DNA of 64,000 bases from assembly GCF_024171535.1 (NCBI RefSeq), contig NZ_JALJZV010000001.1, positions 62,001 to 126,000 on the forward strand, given 5' to 3'. The notes under the pieces were generated by a model. That model saw only the letters and a program-made list of their open reading frames with translations. It was not told the origin of the DNA and did not search any database. Source of the stretch: Flavobacterium sp. HSC-61S13. Its GTDB lineage: Bacteria > Bacteroidota > Bacteroidia > Flavobacteriales > Flavobacteriaceae. Each line of letters begins with the position of its first letter. Positions within the stretch are counted from its first letter, which is position 1. This document shows, piece by piece, positions 54,768 to 62,516 of the stretch. The translations under genes and the position numbers were made by a program.

Positions 54768-55208
54768 CAGTAAAAGACTAAATTTGTATTGTTAGACAAT
54801 TTAAACAATAATTGTGGACATATAAAAGTATTTTTATAAGTGTAAATGTTCTTTAATATGGGAGAACGAAACTAAATTTGTAATAGGAGGAAAATATTTT
54901 CCGATCATTATTTTGTTAAACTCAGCACATTGGAAAATTTCCTCACAGTAACTTCACATTGACAGATGGATCGCTTAATTGGACTATTATGACTTAGAAT
55001 TAATATAAAATCTGGATAGGATTCTTTAATAGTAATTACTTATTCAAAATATTGAATATAATGTTTCAAGAAATAAACGGGGTAAAAAATTTATAGGTTT
55101 TTCTTAATTGTATTTATTCGTATAAATTTCCCAAATAATTTTAATAGTTGTTTATTTGGCTCTTGATTCAGTTGCCTTAAATAAAACTATTTTATTTAAG
55201 GCAACTGT

Positions 55209-55342
55209 TCTGAAAATTGTATAAGAAATTATTACATTTATATTCGTGCAATCTTTTAAATTAATAAAAATGGAGAGCAATAAATTAGATAATCCAACCT
55301 GGTATTCTTTGAATGAAACCCACAAAGATTTTGTGGTGGAAT
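55209..55342. repeat. Duplicated leader and gene start (copy 2), intact
   Basis: Matches 3411-3544 over the whole length, covering about 60 bases of leader and the first 25 codons of the acetyltransferase gene. Here the gene is intact; in copy 1 a stop codon and a loss of homology cut it. Confidence 0.85.
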
Positions 55343-55953
55343 ATGAGGGCATCAAGTTTTATCATCCCGATTATTGTCCTTTTGGAGGTTATCTATATTC
55401 AGACAAAATCGCAAAGGGTATTGAAACTTATGCTTCATTGACGAACAACTTTTTTGTAGTAGCCAACAAACCAAATAGTAACGATATAGTTCAGCTGAAC
55501 AACGAATTGGTATGCAATCAGATGATACTTGATAAACAAATTAATTTGGAAATTAATGAGCACATCGTTGAACTTCAGACTGAAATTCACAAGGTTGAAT
55601 TATTTAACTTGGTGAATTTGGTTCAACCCGGTTACTTCAAAAATAAAACGTCAGACTTGGGTAATTATTATGGTGTTTATAAAGATGGAAAGTTAGTTGC
55701 AGTAACTGGCGAACGAATGAAAATGAATGCATACACTGAGCTTAGTGCTATCGTTACACACCCAGATTTTACAGGTAAAGGCTACGCAAAACAGTTGATA
55801 AAGTTTGCAAGCGATAAAATTTTCAATGAACAAAAAATCCCCTATTTACATGTGGCTAACACTAATATTGGAGCCATAAAACTATATGAAAAACTAGGTT
55901 TTCAAACCAGAAGGGAAATCAGTTTTTGGAATTTAAGCATAAATGAGAAATGA
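55270..55953 (+). CDS. GNAT family N-acetyltransferase
   Basis: 227 residues from the ATG at 55270. The N-terminal half (1-115) is a separate region of unknown type; the C-terminal GNAT domain (about 118-225) has the strands YYGVYKDGKLVAVTGERM, the acetyl-CoA loop TGKGYAKQLI (pattern x-G-x-G-x-A) and the end NIGAIKLYEKLGFQTRREI. It resembles the FR47-like acetyltransferase group. The substrate is unknown. The gene is cargo between topB and radC of the conjugative element; a broken copy of its start lies at 3472. Confidence 0.87.
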   Translation: MESNKLDNPTWYSLNETHKDFVVEYEGIKFYHPDYCPFGGYLYSDKIAKGIETYASLTNNFFVVANKPNSNDIVQLNNELVCNQMILDKQINLEINEHIVELQTEIHKVELFNLVNLVQPGYFKNKTSDLGNYYGVYKDGKLVAVTGERMKMNAYTELSAIVTHPDFTGKGYAKQLIKFASDKIFNEQKIPYLHVANTNIGAIKLYEKLGFQTRREISFWNLSINEK

Positions 55954-55982
55954 CACATCAAAACAATCATAACAATTAATAC

Positions 55983-56216
55983 CAGGGTCTTAACCATTCA
56001 AAAGGCAACGCATTATCTATCGCCTTTTGTCCCAATCTGGCATTTTCCATCGTTGAGGAGGTTTTTTTTGGTGGTTTAACGAATTCAACAGCCATGATTG
56101 TTGACGCTTTGCAAGATTTAATGAATGCCGTATCGATCGGTCTTGCCTTACTCTTAGAAAAAGTGTCGGGTAAAAAGCGAAGTGCGAAATTTTCTAATGT
56201 CTATAAAAGATTTTAA
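55983..56216 (+). pseudogene. Fragment of a cation diffusion facilitator (CzcD-type) gene
   Basis: The frame reads HSKGNALSIAFCPNLAFS-IVE, then FFGGLTNSTAMIVDALQD-LMNAVSIGLALLLEKVSGKKRSAKF and YKRF before TAA at 56214-56216. This is the first 75 residues of a CDF cation efflux protein (GGxxTNSxAxxxDAxHDxxD region, with Gln and Met in place of the expected His and Asp metal ligands; YGYKRF motif). The rest of the transporter is absent and there is no start codon, so it is a remnant. Confidence 0.8.
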
Positions 56217-56457
56217 TTGTTATTCACATTGGGTCTGTACATTTTTTTGTTGGCAGATTAGTTAACAATGACTATTGCAGGTTATGTTTTTTTAAATATA
56301 AATCCCTGAAATTTGTAACACTTACTCTTTATTAAAGTAATGAAATTAGTTATTAGAAAAGTGCATAATAAAACATTAAAATTCCCTATGTTATTAGCCC
56401 TTTTTTTAGTTCGAGAATAAATGCAAAATATTATAGACTTCGTTATCCGTTGAGCAA

Positions 56458-57315
56458 ATGAAAGTAATTTTCAAAGAAATTATAGCGTTTTATAAAAATC
56501 CAAAAGATCTACGCGCAGATGATTTATCGCTAAAAAATAATGTTCGTTATATTCTAGGAGTTATTCTAATTGACCTCATTTTTTTTGCTCTGATAGCTCC
56601 TATGTTACACTATATATTCACTTTAGAACTAATTGCTGAGGATATAAGTAATATAGTCTATAAGCAGAACACATTATTTTATAATATTATTATAAGTGCT
56701 GTTTTAGTTCCATTAATGGAAGAGCTAATATTTCGTTTTCCATTGAGATATAATAACTTTTATCGATACTTTGTATCTGAACAAAAATGGAATTATGTTT
56801 TTAAAATATTGGTTTATTTACTTCCACTAATTTTCGGGGTTGTTCATTTGTCTAATTATGAAAACATTAATATTTTTATATTAATTGCACTTTCGCCAGT
56901 GTTGATTGGCAGTCAATTAGTGGGTGGCTATCTATATACATTTCTTAGAGTGAAATTTAATTTCTTATCTGCAGTTTTTTGTCATATTTCGTGGAATTGT
57001 ATTTTAATACTGATTTTTATTCCAATAAATTACTTAGAAAGTCCATACGAAGTTCAAAAAGGCAGTTATCAGTTATATATAAAACAGAGCGAATATAGTA
57101 CGGGCGAAAAACAAGTATTTACAATTGATAGTAAAGATAATAAGATATATAATTTATCAATTAAAGAATATTCTATAAACCATGTTTTGGATTCTCTTTT
57201 TAATATTAAAAGAAATAAAGTGGATTATATTATCGATCTCAAATTCCAATGTAATGAGGGAATAAAAAAAGAAGAATTTATAAAAGTAATTGAAAGATAT
57301 GAAAATTCTAAATAG
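56458..57315 (+). CDS. CPBP family intramembrane metalloprotease
   Basis: 285 residues, about six membrane helices in the first 190. The three CPBP/Abi motifs are present: EELIFR (Glu88, Glu89, Arg93), GVVHLSNY (metal His) and FCHISWN (second metal His). A 90-residue soluble tail follows (about 195-285). The family includes CAAX-prenyl-type proteases and bacteriocin self-immunity proteins; no prenylated substrate or bacteriocin gene was found next to it. A single cargo gene between the CDF remnant and radC. Confidence 0.88.
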   Translation: MKVIFKEIIAFYKNPKDLRADDLSLKNNVRYILGVILIDLIFFALIAPMLHYIFTLELIAEDISNIVYKQNTLFYNIIISAVLVPLMEELIFRFPLRYNNFYRYFVSEQKWNYVFKILVYLLPLIFGVVHLSNYENINIFILIALSPVLIGSQLVGGYLYTFLRVKFNFLSAVFCHISWNCILILIFIPINYLESPYEVQKGSYQLYIKQSEYSTGEKQVFTIDSKDNKIYNLSIKEYSINHVLDSLFNIKRNKVDYIIDLKFQCNEGIKKEEFIKVIERYENSK

Positions 57316-57410
57316 GCAATTTTAAAATCTTTTTCATCAATATTTGAGTGGCTTTAGTCTATGAAATAACTAAGGAATAAAATATCAAAAAAATATAGTT
57401 TTTAAAACGC

Positions 57411-57689
57411 CAAATTCAGGAAAAACAATAAAATATTTTTCATGAGTAAATTGGGAAGCATATACTAACGTAGCAAGTAATTATAGCTTTTTTTGGAATG
57501 GAATATTTACAATTCGATTGGTTTTAATGATTATTATCTTATGTCAACTATTTTGTTAATGTATTATTTTAAGGTATTTAGAGAATATCTATTGTCTGCG
57601 ATAAACTCTTTAAAGTAGTAACAATATAATTATTTAAATAAAGTAATTTAAGACGCCTACAAGGCGCCTTGATCTGCAAATGAATAATA
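57411..57689. repeat. Duplicated segment (copy 2) covering the radC 3' end and its downstream region
   Basis: Matches 6143-6422 in order and orientation, with nearly equal length. It includes the last 10 codons of radC and about 245 bases of non-coding DNA beyond. The common flanks with different DNA between point to a cargo site in related elements. Confidence 0.8.
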
Positions 57690-58127
57690 TCCTTCTAAGG
57701 TTATTATCAAGTGATCTAAAAGAGCTATATCAAGTATCTGACTAGCTTGTTTAATCTTTTGAGTAATTTGTTTATCAGCTTGGCTTGGGATAAGTTTTCC
57801 CGAAGGATGATTGTGCACTAATATAAATGCTGTGGCTTTTGCTTTTAAAAGAGCTGCAAATATCAATCTAATATCTACTACTGTTCCTGTAATACCACCT
57901 GATGATATCCCAAGTACACCAAGTGCTCTATTACTATTTGATAATATAAGAACTTTAAATTGTTCTAAGAGTTCAATTTTTCCCTGGTCCCATGCTTTTA
58001 AAGCTACTTCAAAAGCGGAGTAAGAAGATTCGATTTTAGGTCTTTCTGATGTTTTAACTTTAGATTTGTAGATTAGTTCTATCTCTGATGCCACTAACCA
58101 ATTACTGTTTAAAATTACACTTTCCAT
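57657..58127 (-). CDS. radC: RadC-like JAB-domain protein
   Basis: 156 residues. The JAB/MPN metalloprotease-like core has Glu55 and the motif HNHPSGKLIPSQAD (His105, His107, Ser109, Asp118), the full zinc-site set. It lacks the N-terminal helix-hairpin-helix of chromosomal RadC, which is usual for the short versions on Bacteroidota conjugative elements, where it may help against host defence or in DNA processing. The function is not established. It is transcribed towards the CPBP gene. Confidence 0.93.
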   Translation of the reverse strand: MESVILNSNWLVASEIELIYKSKVKTSERPKIESSYSAFEVALKAWDQGKIELLEQFKVLILSNSNRALGVLGISSGGITGTVVDIRLIFAALLKAKATAFILVHNHPSGKLIPSQADKQITQKIKQASQILDIALLDHLIITLEGYYSFADQGAL

Positions 58128-58384
58128 AATATTATATTTTTAAATTAATTATGGAGCAGCGACTGGTAATGCTTAAGCAAGCGCAAAAAGCAACGCAATA
58201 AAGTGAAGACAAGGTCAAGCATTTATGGGGGAATTTTTTGAAAGCGAACCGCAGAGTGTTACCTAGCTTAGTGAGAAAATTAATAAAAAATAAACCCAAA
58301 TTTTTTCGTTGTATTGATTAAATCAACCCAACCAAGACAGATGTTTATTTTGTTGTACTTTTGTGTATATACAATGTGTTAATT

Positions 58385-59176
58385 ATGATTGCGTTAGAGA
58401 AAGGACAGTATTCAGGGAATAAGATACTAGAGATTATAGATGATCTATTTATGACTTCAGTGACTTCTTATTCTCCTACTGATTTTAATACTAAAAGACA
58501 CAGTCATCCTAATACACATCTAAGTTTCGTTCTTAAAGGAGGTTGCGAGGAACAAAAGAAAGATAAGTATGACCGAAAACCATTGAGTACCACCTTTTAT
58601 AATTCGTTCGAACCTCATCAAATTAATGCTTTGCCATGTAATGCATTACATTTAAATATTGATTTTAATCCTTTATTTTTAAAAGAGATAAATCAGGAAT
58701 CTAATTTAGAATTAATCGTTAGAAAAGATTCTTCTTTACCTTTCGAAATGATTAAATTGTATAAAGAATTAAGCCATAATGATGATTTGAATGTCAGGGG
58801 AATCGAAGAAATTGTATTGGCTATGTTTAGTCAAGAAAAAAATATTCTTTTGTATAGCAAGACACCTCTTTGGGTAGAGCAGGTAAAAGACTATATTCAA
58901 GAATATTGGAATCGATCAGTTACTTTGGATGAGTTATCTATAGTGACGGGATTACATAAAATTAGTATCTCAAAACACTTTAGTAGATATACTGGGGATA
59001 CAATTACCATCTATCAACGTAAGTTACGTCTATATAAAGCATTAGAGTTAATCAATTCAAAACAATATAATTTAACAGAAATAGCATTGAGTTGTGGATT
59101 TTCAGATCAAAGTCATTTTATTAGGTTGTTTAAGGAGTATACTGGTTTTTTACCTAAAAAGTTTCAGAAATTATAA
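58385..59176 (+). CDS. AraC-family transcriptional regulator
   Basis: 263 residues from the ATG at 58385 (the frame extends 8 codons to a TTG). The N-terminal cupin-like part includes RHSHPNTHLSFVLKGGCEEQ and SFEPHQINALPCNALHLNIDF, typical of ligand-sensing AraC proteins. The C-terminal domain (about 165-262) has both HTH motifs: VTLDELSIVTGLHKISISKHFSRYTGDTI and YNLTEIALSCGFSDQSHFIRLFKEYTG. It lies 79 bases before the RidA gene on the same strand and probably controls the RidA-dehydratase operon. Confidence 0.92.
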   Translation: MIALEKGQYSGNKILEIIDDLFMTSVTSYSPTDFNTKRHSHPNTHLSFVLKGGCEEQKKDKYDRKPLSTTFYNSFEPHQINALPCNALHLNIDFNPLFLKEINQESNLELIVRKDSSLPFEMIKLYKELSHNDDLNVRGIEEIVLAMFSQEKNILLYSKTPLWVEQVKDYIQEYWNRSVTLDELSIVTGLHKISISKHFSRYTGDTITIYQRKLRLYKALELINSKQYNLTEIALSCGFSDQSHFIRLFKEYTGFLPKKFQKL

Positions 59177-59255
59177 GGATTAGATTCCGAGGCAAATTTC
59201 ATTCTATTCCTTTACAAAGCCTTGTTTTAGTTTTGTCTATAAATCGTTAAGTTTT

Positions 59256-59633
59256 ATGGAAATTATTAAGAGTCAAGAATTACCCCAATCTAATGGGCAT
59301 TATAGTACTGCTATAATAAGTAATAATACCCTTTATTTATCAGGTCAATTGCCTATCGATAAAGAAGGTAATCACTATTATAAGCATTCATTCGAAGAAC
59401 AGTTCAACATCATTTTTGAAAATATAGATCATATCCTTACAGTATCGGGTAGTTCTTTACAACAGGTAGTAAAGGTTACAGCATATATAACAGATGTAGC
59501 GTTGTGGTCTTTGTTTAATGAATTTTTTAAAAACTATTTTGGTACACATAAACCAGTAAGGACAGTAGTGCCTGTTGCTGCATTGCATTATGGATATAAA
59601 TTAGAGGTAGAAGTAATCGCTGAAGTTAATTGA
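59256..59633 (+). CDS. RidA family enamine/imine deaminase
   Basis: 125 residues. Conserved features: NGHYSTAIISNNTLYLSGQLPID (12-36), FENIDHILTVSGSSLQQVVKVTAYI, and the active-site Arg in PVRTVVPVAALHYG with Glu in LEVEVIAE. RidA removes reactive 2-aminoacrylate and other enamines produced by PLP-dependent dehydratases. Its stop is 1 base before the start of the dehydratase gene, which makes the functional pair plain: the dehydratase produces what RidA clears. Confidence 0.93.
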   Translation: MEIIKSQELPQSNGHYSTAIISNNTLYLSGQLPIDKEGNHYYKHSFEEQFNIIFENIDHILTVSGSSLQQVVKVTAYITDVALWSLFNEFFKNYFGTHKPVRTVVPVAALHYGYKLEVEVIAEVN

Positions 59634-59634
59634 T

Positions 59635-60561
59635 ATGGATAAGTCAATTCAAAATGTGCAAAAACAAATAGCTCCGTTTATTCACCGTACACCAGTATTT
59701 ACTTCCTCTAGTTTAGATGAAATGATTGGTTGTGAGCTGTATTTTAAATGTGAGAATTTTCAGCGTATGGGAGCCTTTAAATTTAGAGGAGCTATGCATG
59801 CACTTTTAAACCTTTCAGAGAAAGAGAAGCTAAAAGGTGTAATTACACATTCATCAGGCAATTTTGCACAAGCACTTTCCTTAGCTGCGAAATTATTAGG
59901 AATTCCTGCCTATATTGTGATGCCTGAAAATGCACCTAAAGTAAAGATTGAAGCAGTTAAAGGGTATGGAGGGATTATTACCTTTTGCCCTGCATCTAAT
60001 AAAGCTAGAGAAGAATTTACCCTAGGTTTAGTTGCGGAAAAAGGACTGAGGTTTATTCATCCATCAAATGATTATAATGTAATTTTAGGGCAAGGAACTG
60101 TCGCATTTGAGTTAATCGAAGATGTTAAGGAATTGGATTATATCGTTGCACCAGTAGGGGGAGGTGGATTAATTGCAGGAACTATTTTAGCTAGTGAACC
60201 GGTAGATATAAAAGTAGTAGGAGCAGAGCCAATTGTGGTAAATGATGCTTATAGATCTTTACTATCAGGTCAAATAGAGTATCACACAAATGATTTTACC
60301 ATTGCCGATGGGTTAAGAACACATTTAGGAGATGTAAATTTTCCAATTATAAAAAAGGGGATAGACTGTATTATTTGTGTGGAGGAAAGTGAGATTGTTA
60401 GTGCAATGAAGCTTATTTGGGAGCGAATGAATATAATTGTAGAGCCATCCAGCGCAGTTGCTTTGGCTGCTGTTATTAAAGAAAAAGATAAATTTAAAAA
60501 CCATAGAGTAGGAATCATATTGTCAGGTGGAAATGTAGATTTAACAAAACTACCGTTTTAA
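59635..60561 (+). CDS. Threonine/serine dehydratase-type PLP enzyme
   Basis: 308 residues, the size of the catabolic, unregulated form without an ACT domain. The PLP-binding Lys is Lys49 in MGAFKFRGAMHAL; the substrate loop is THSSGNFAQAL; the phosphate cup is VGGGGLIAG; the C-terminal LSGGNVD binds the pyridine nitrogen. It deaminates Thr or Ser to keto acids, or acts as a serine racemase or hydroxyaspartate lyase; these cannot be separated by eye. Operon with RidA, controlled perhaps by the AraC regulator upstream. Confidence 0.92.
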   Translation: MDKSIQNVQKQIAPFIHRTPVFTSSSLDEMIGCELYFKCENFQRMGAFKFRGAMHALLNLSEKEKLKGVITHSSGNFAQALSLAAKLLGIPAYIVMPENAPKVKIEAVKGYGGIITFCPASNKAREEFTLGLVAEKGLRFIHPSNDYNVILGQGTVAFELIEDVKELDYIVAPVGGGGLIAGTILASEPVDIKVVGAEPIVVNDAYRSLLSGQIEYHTNDFTIADGLRTHLGDVNFPIIKKGIDCIICVEESEIVSAMKLIWERMNIIVEPSSAVALAAVIKEKDKFKNHRVGIILSGGNVDLTKLPF

Positions 60562-60565
60562 GATA

Positions 60566-60605
60566 ACACGCAAACTGGTTTTTCTAACCAGTTTGCGTGT
60601 CTTTT
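60566..60605 (+). terminator. Terminator after the RidA-dehydratase operon
   Basis: Perfect 15-bp arms ACACGCAAACTGGTT (60566-60580) and AACCAGTTTGCGTGT (60586-60600), 5-base loop, then CTTTT. Confidence 0.92.
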
Positions 60606-61226
60606 ATATTACAAAGATTACTGATTCAACCATAATTTAAATAAAAAACTAAACCAACGATGAAACGATTTTATACTTTTGATTTTTCTTACACTTAGTA
60701 TAATGATGGCAACTACTTTATTGCATGAAATTAAGTTTATTCAAGAGAGAATTATTAGACAAATAATAGTTCATCTCATCTCTATTTCTTCTTGTATCGT
60801 TTGAAACAATTCTTCCGGATCTAAAACAATCATCCCTCCTCCAAAAGTACCTGACTTCTTAGAATTATTAATTCTACTATCTAAATAAGTTATTATTAAA
60901 TCTTTTACTTAATAATTCTTCATGTTTCTTTTTACTCAAATTTAAACTTCGGAAACAAAACTTCCACACTGACCTAAAATCCCTCAATAAGTTTGTTGGA
61001 TAATCAAATAACAAGCAGATAAATATGTAAATCCTAGTTTAAATAAACTACTTTTAGAACGAATTAATTTAGGTGAAATACAAGTTCCGAACTTGCGGCT
61101 TTTCTCGTTTCATCAATTAGCTGGCGATATTATAACAGGCTAAATGTTAAAATTTTTGGACAATAAAGTTATTCGTCTATATTTGTAATTATGAATTACT
61201 TATTGTTTATTAAATAATACTAAGAA
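60606..61226. other. Stretch with gene scraps only
   Basis: About 620 bases without an intact gene. On the minus strand near 60870-60770 a fragment reads KKSGTFGGGMIVLDPEEL-FQTIQEEIEMR-stop. On the plus strand about 61013-61143 another reads ADKYVNPSLNKLLLERINLGE and on to FHQLAGDIITG-stop. Both look like the tails of lost genes; neither has a start or a recognised family. Confidence 0.4.
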
Positions 61227-61433
61227 ATGAATAAAATTAGAACTGCATTTTTAATATTTCCAATAATAACAACATTATTGATTTTCCTTAATTATGATGT
61301 CTTTAGTACTGATTCGCCTGCTCTTTTTGCTTTTGGACTGTTATCTATAATCATTAGTTTATACATCCTTTTTAGTTTGCTTAAAGAAGCTACTCTATTA
61401 AAGAAAAAGAAGCAATCTAAGAAGTTTTATTAA
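61227..61433 (+). CDS. Small two-helix membrane protein
   Basis: 68 residues. Helices at about 7-25 and 32-52, then a strongly basic tail (KKKKQSKKFY) that should face the cytoplasm. A proper terminator follows 5 bases after the stop, which supports a real transcript. No family recognised; such proteins may be immunity or stress proteins, but nothing shows it here. Confidence 0.6.
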   Translation: MNKIRTAFLIFPIITTLLIFLNYDVFSTDSPALFAFGLLSIIISLYILFSLLKEATLLKKKKQSKKFY

Positions 61434-61438
61434 GTATT

Positions 61439-61463
61439 AAAGCCCCTACTTTGGGGCTTTTTT
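61439..61463 (+). terminator. Terminator after the small membrane protein gene
   Basis: AAAGCCCC (61439-61446) and GGGGCTTT (61453-61460) with a 6-base loop and a T-run. Confidence 0.9.
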
Positions 61464-61727
61464 CGTTTCATAAATGTTAGTACACTAAGACAGAGTACCT
61501 ATCAAGAACGGTAATTTTCTTTAAATAAATCCGCAATAGCTTTAGAGATGGCTTTTCATTTAAAACTCTACCAACTTTAAAACCTATACATCATACATTT
61601 TTTTAACAAAACATTAGTTAAAAACGCATTTAAATTACTTTTTAAATAAAAATAAATACATTTTTTTGTATGATATCACTAAAAAAACCTATTATTATTA
61701 ACATAGTATTTATTATAAAATTAATTT

Positions 61728-62424
61728 ATGAAAAAACTGACCCTCCCTACTTGCATGTTCATTACTGTTTTTTTCTTGTTCTTCAGAGGATAAAAATATT
61801 AAAGAAAGTAATCAAAAACAATCGACCTCAAATAATGAAAATAATATTTTGTTTGAGCAATACTATTATTCAAATGAAGTCGAAAAGAATGATTTCATAG
61901 AGGAAATAAGTATAAAATTCTTAGATAAAACATATGAAAGCGAATTTGATTCAAGATATCAAGTAGCAGGATATGTTATAGAAAATCATTTAGACCAAAG
62001 CAAACTAGTTATAAAGTCGAGTATAGTTAATATTGGTGGACTAAGTAATAGTGAACTTCCATATTTTGGGATGTTTAGTTCTATTGAGTATACTGAAGAA
62101 GCATTAGCTCCAAATTCAGAAAGAGCAATTCAAACTGAAAGATTAAAGTACAACTGTAACGGAGGCTCTAAAGGAGATTCTACAATTACTTTAAATCGCC
62201 TTAAAGGAGCTGCAAGTACTGCTAGGTATGGTAAACAAATTGCTCAATTTGCACAAGCTTGTTTAGACGGTAGGGGATGTGTAACCATTTGTAAAGCATT
62301 TGTCAGCGTAGGCCCGAACGATAAGTATATTAAATTTTCATCATCACAAGACCAATTAGAATACTTACACGCAATTGATAAATCTTATGAAATTCTACAT
62401 GAACAGTTAAATAATTTAAATTAA
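61728..62424 (+). pseudogene. Lipoprotein gene interrupted by a frameshift in a T7 run
   Basis: ATG 61728 opens a signal sequence (MKKLTLPTCMFITVF...) that hits a stop 22 codons later. Removing one T from the T7 run at 61768-61774 joins it to the long downstream frame and creates an ideal lipobox: FITVFSCSSEDKN. The corrected protein has about 231 residues. The mature part has a middle beta-rich region (YQVAGYVIENHLDQSKLVI) and Cys in YNCNGG and LDGRGCVTICKAF; family unknown. The change may be a real mutation, phase variation in the homopolymer, or a sequencing error. As the sequence stands, only 61849-62424 remains open from an internal start without export signal. Confidence 0.75.
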
Positions 62425-62430
62425 TAAAAT

Positions 62431-62459
62431 TATCAACCTCTAAATTTTAGAGGTTGATA
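62431..62459. terminator. Bidirectional terminator between the lipoprotein gene and traG
   Basis: 14-bp perfect arms TATCAACCTCTAAA (62431-62444) and TTTAGAGGTTGATA (62446-62459) with a single central base. Confidence 0.8.
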
Positions 62460-62516
62460 TCATTTAATGAATTAACTATGGCTACTGTTAATATTCTAGC
62501 GAATTAAAAGTCATAA

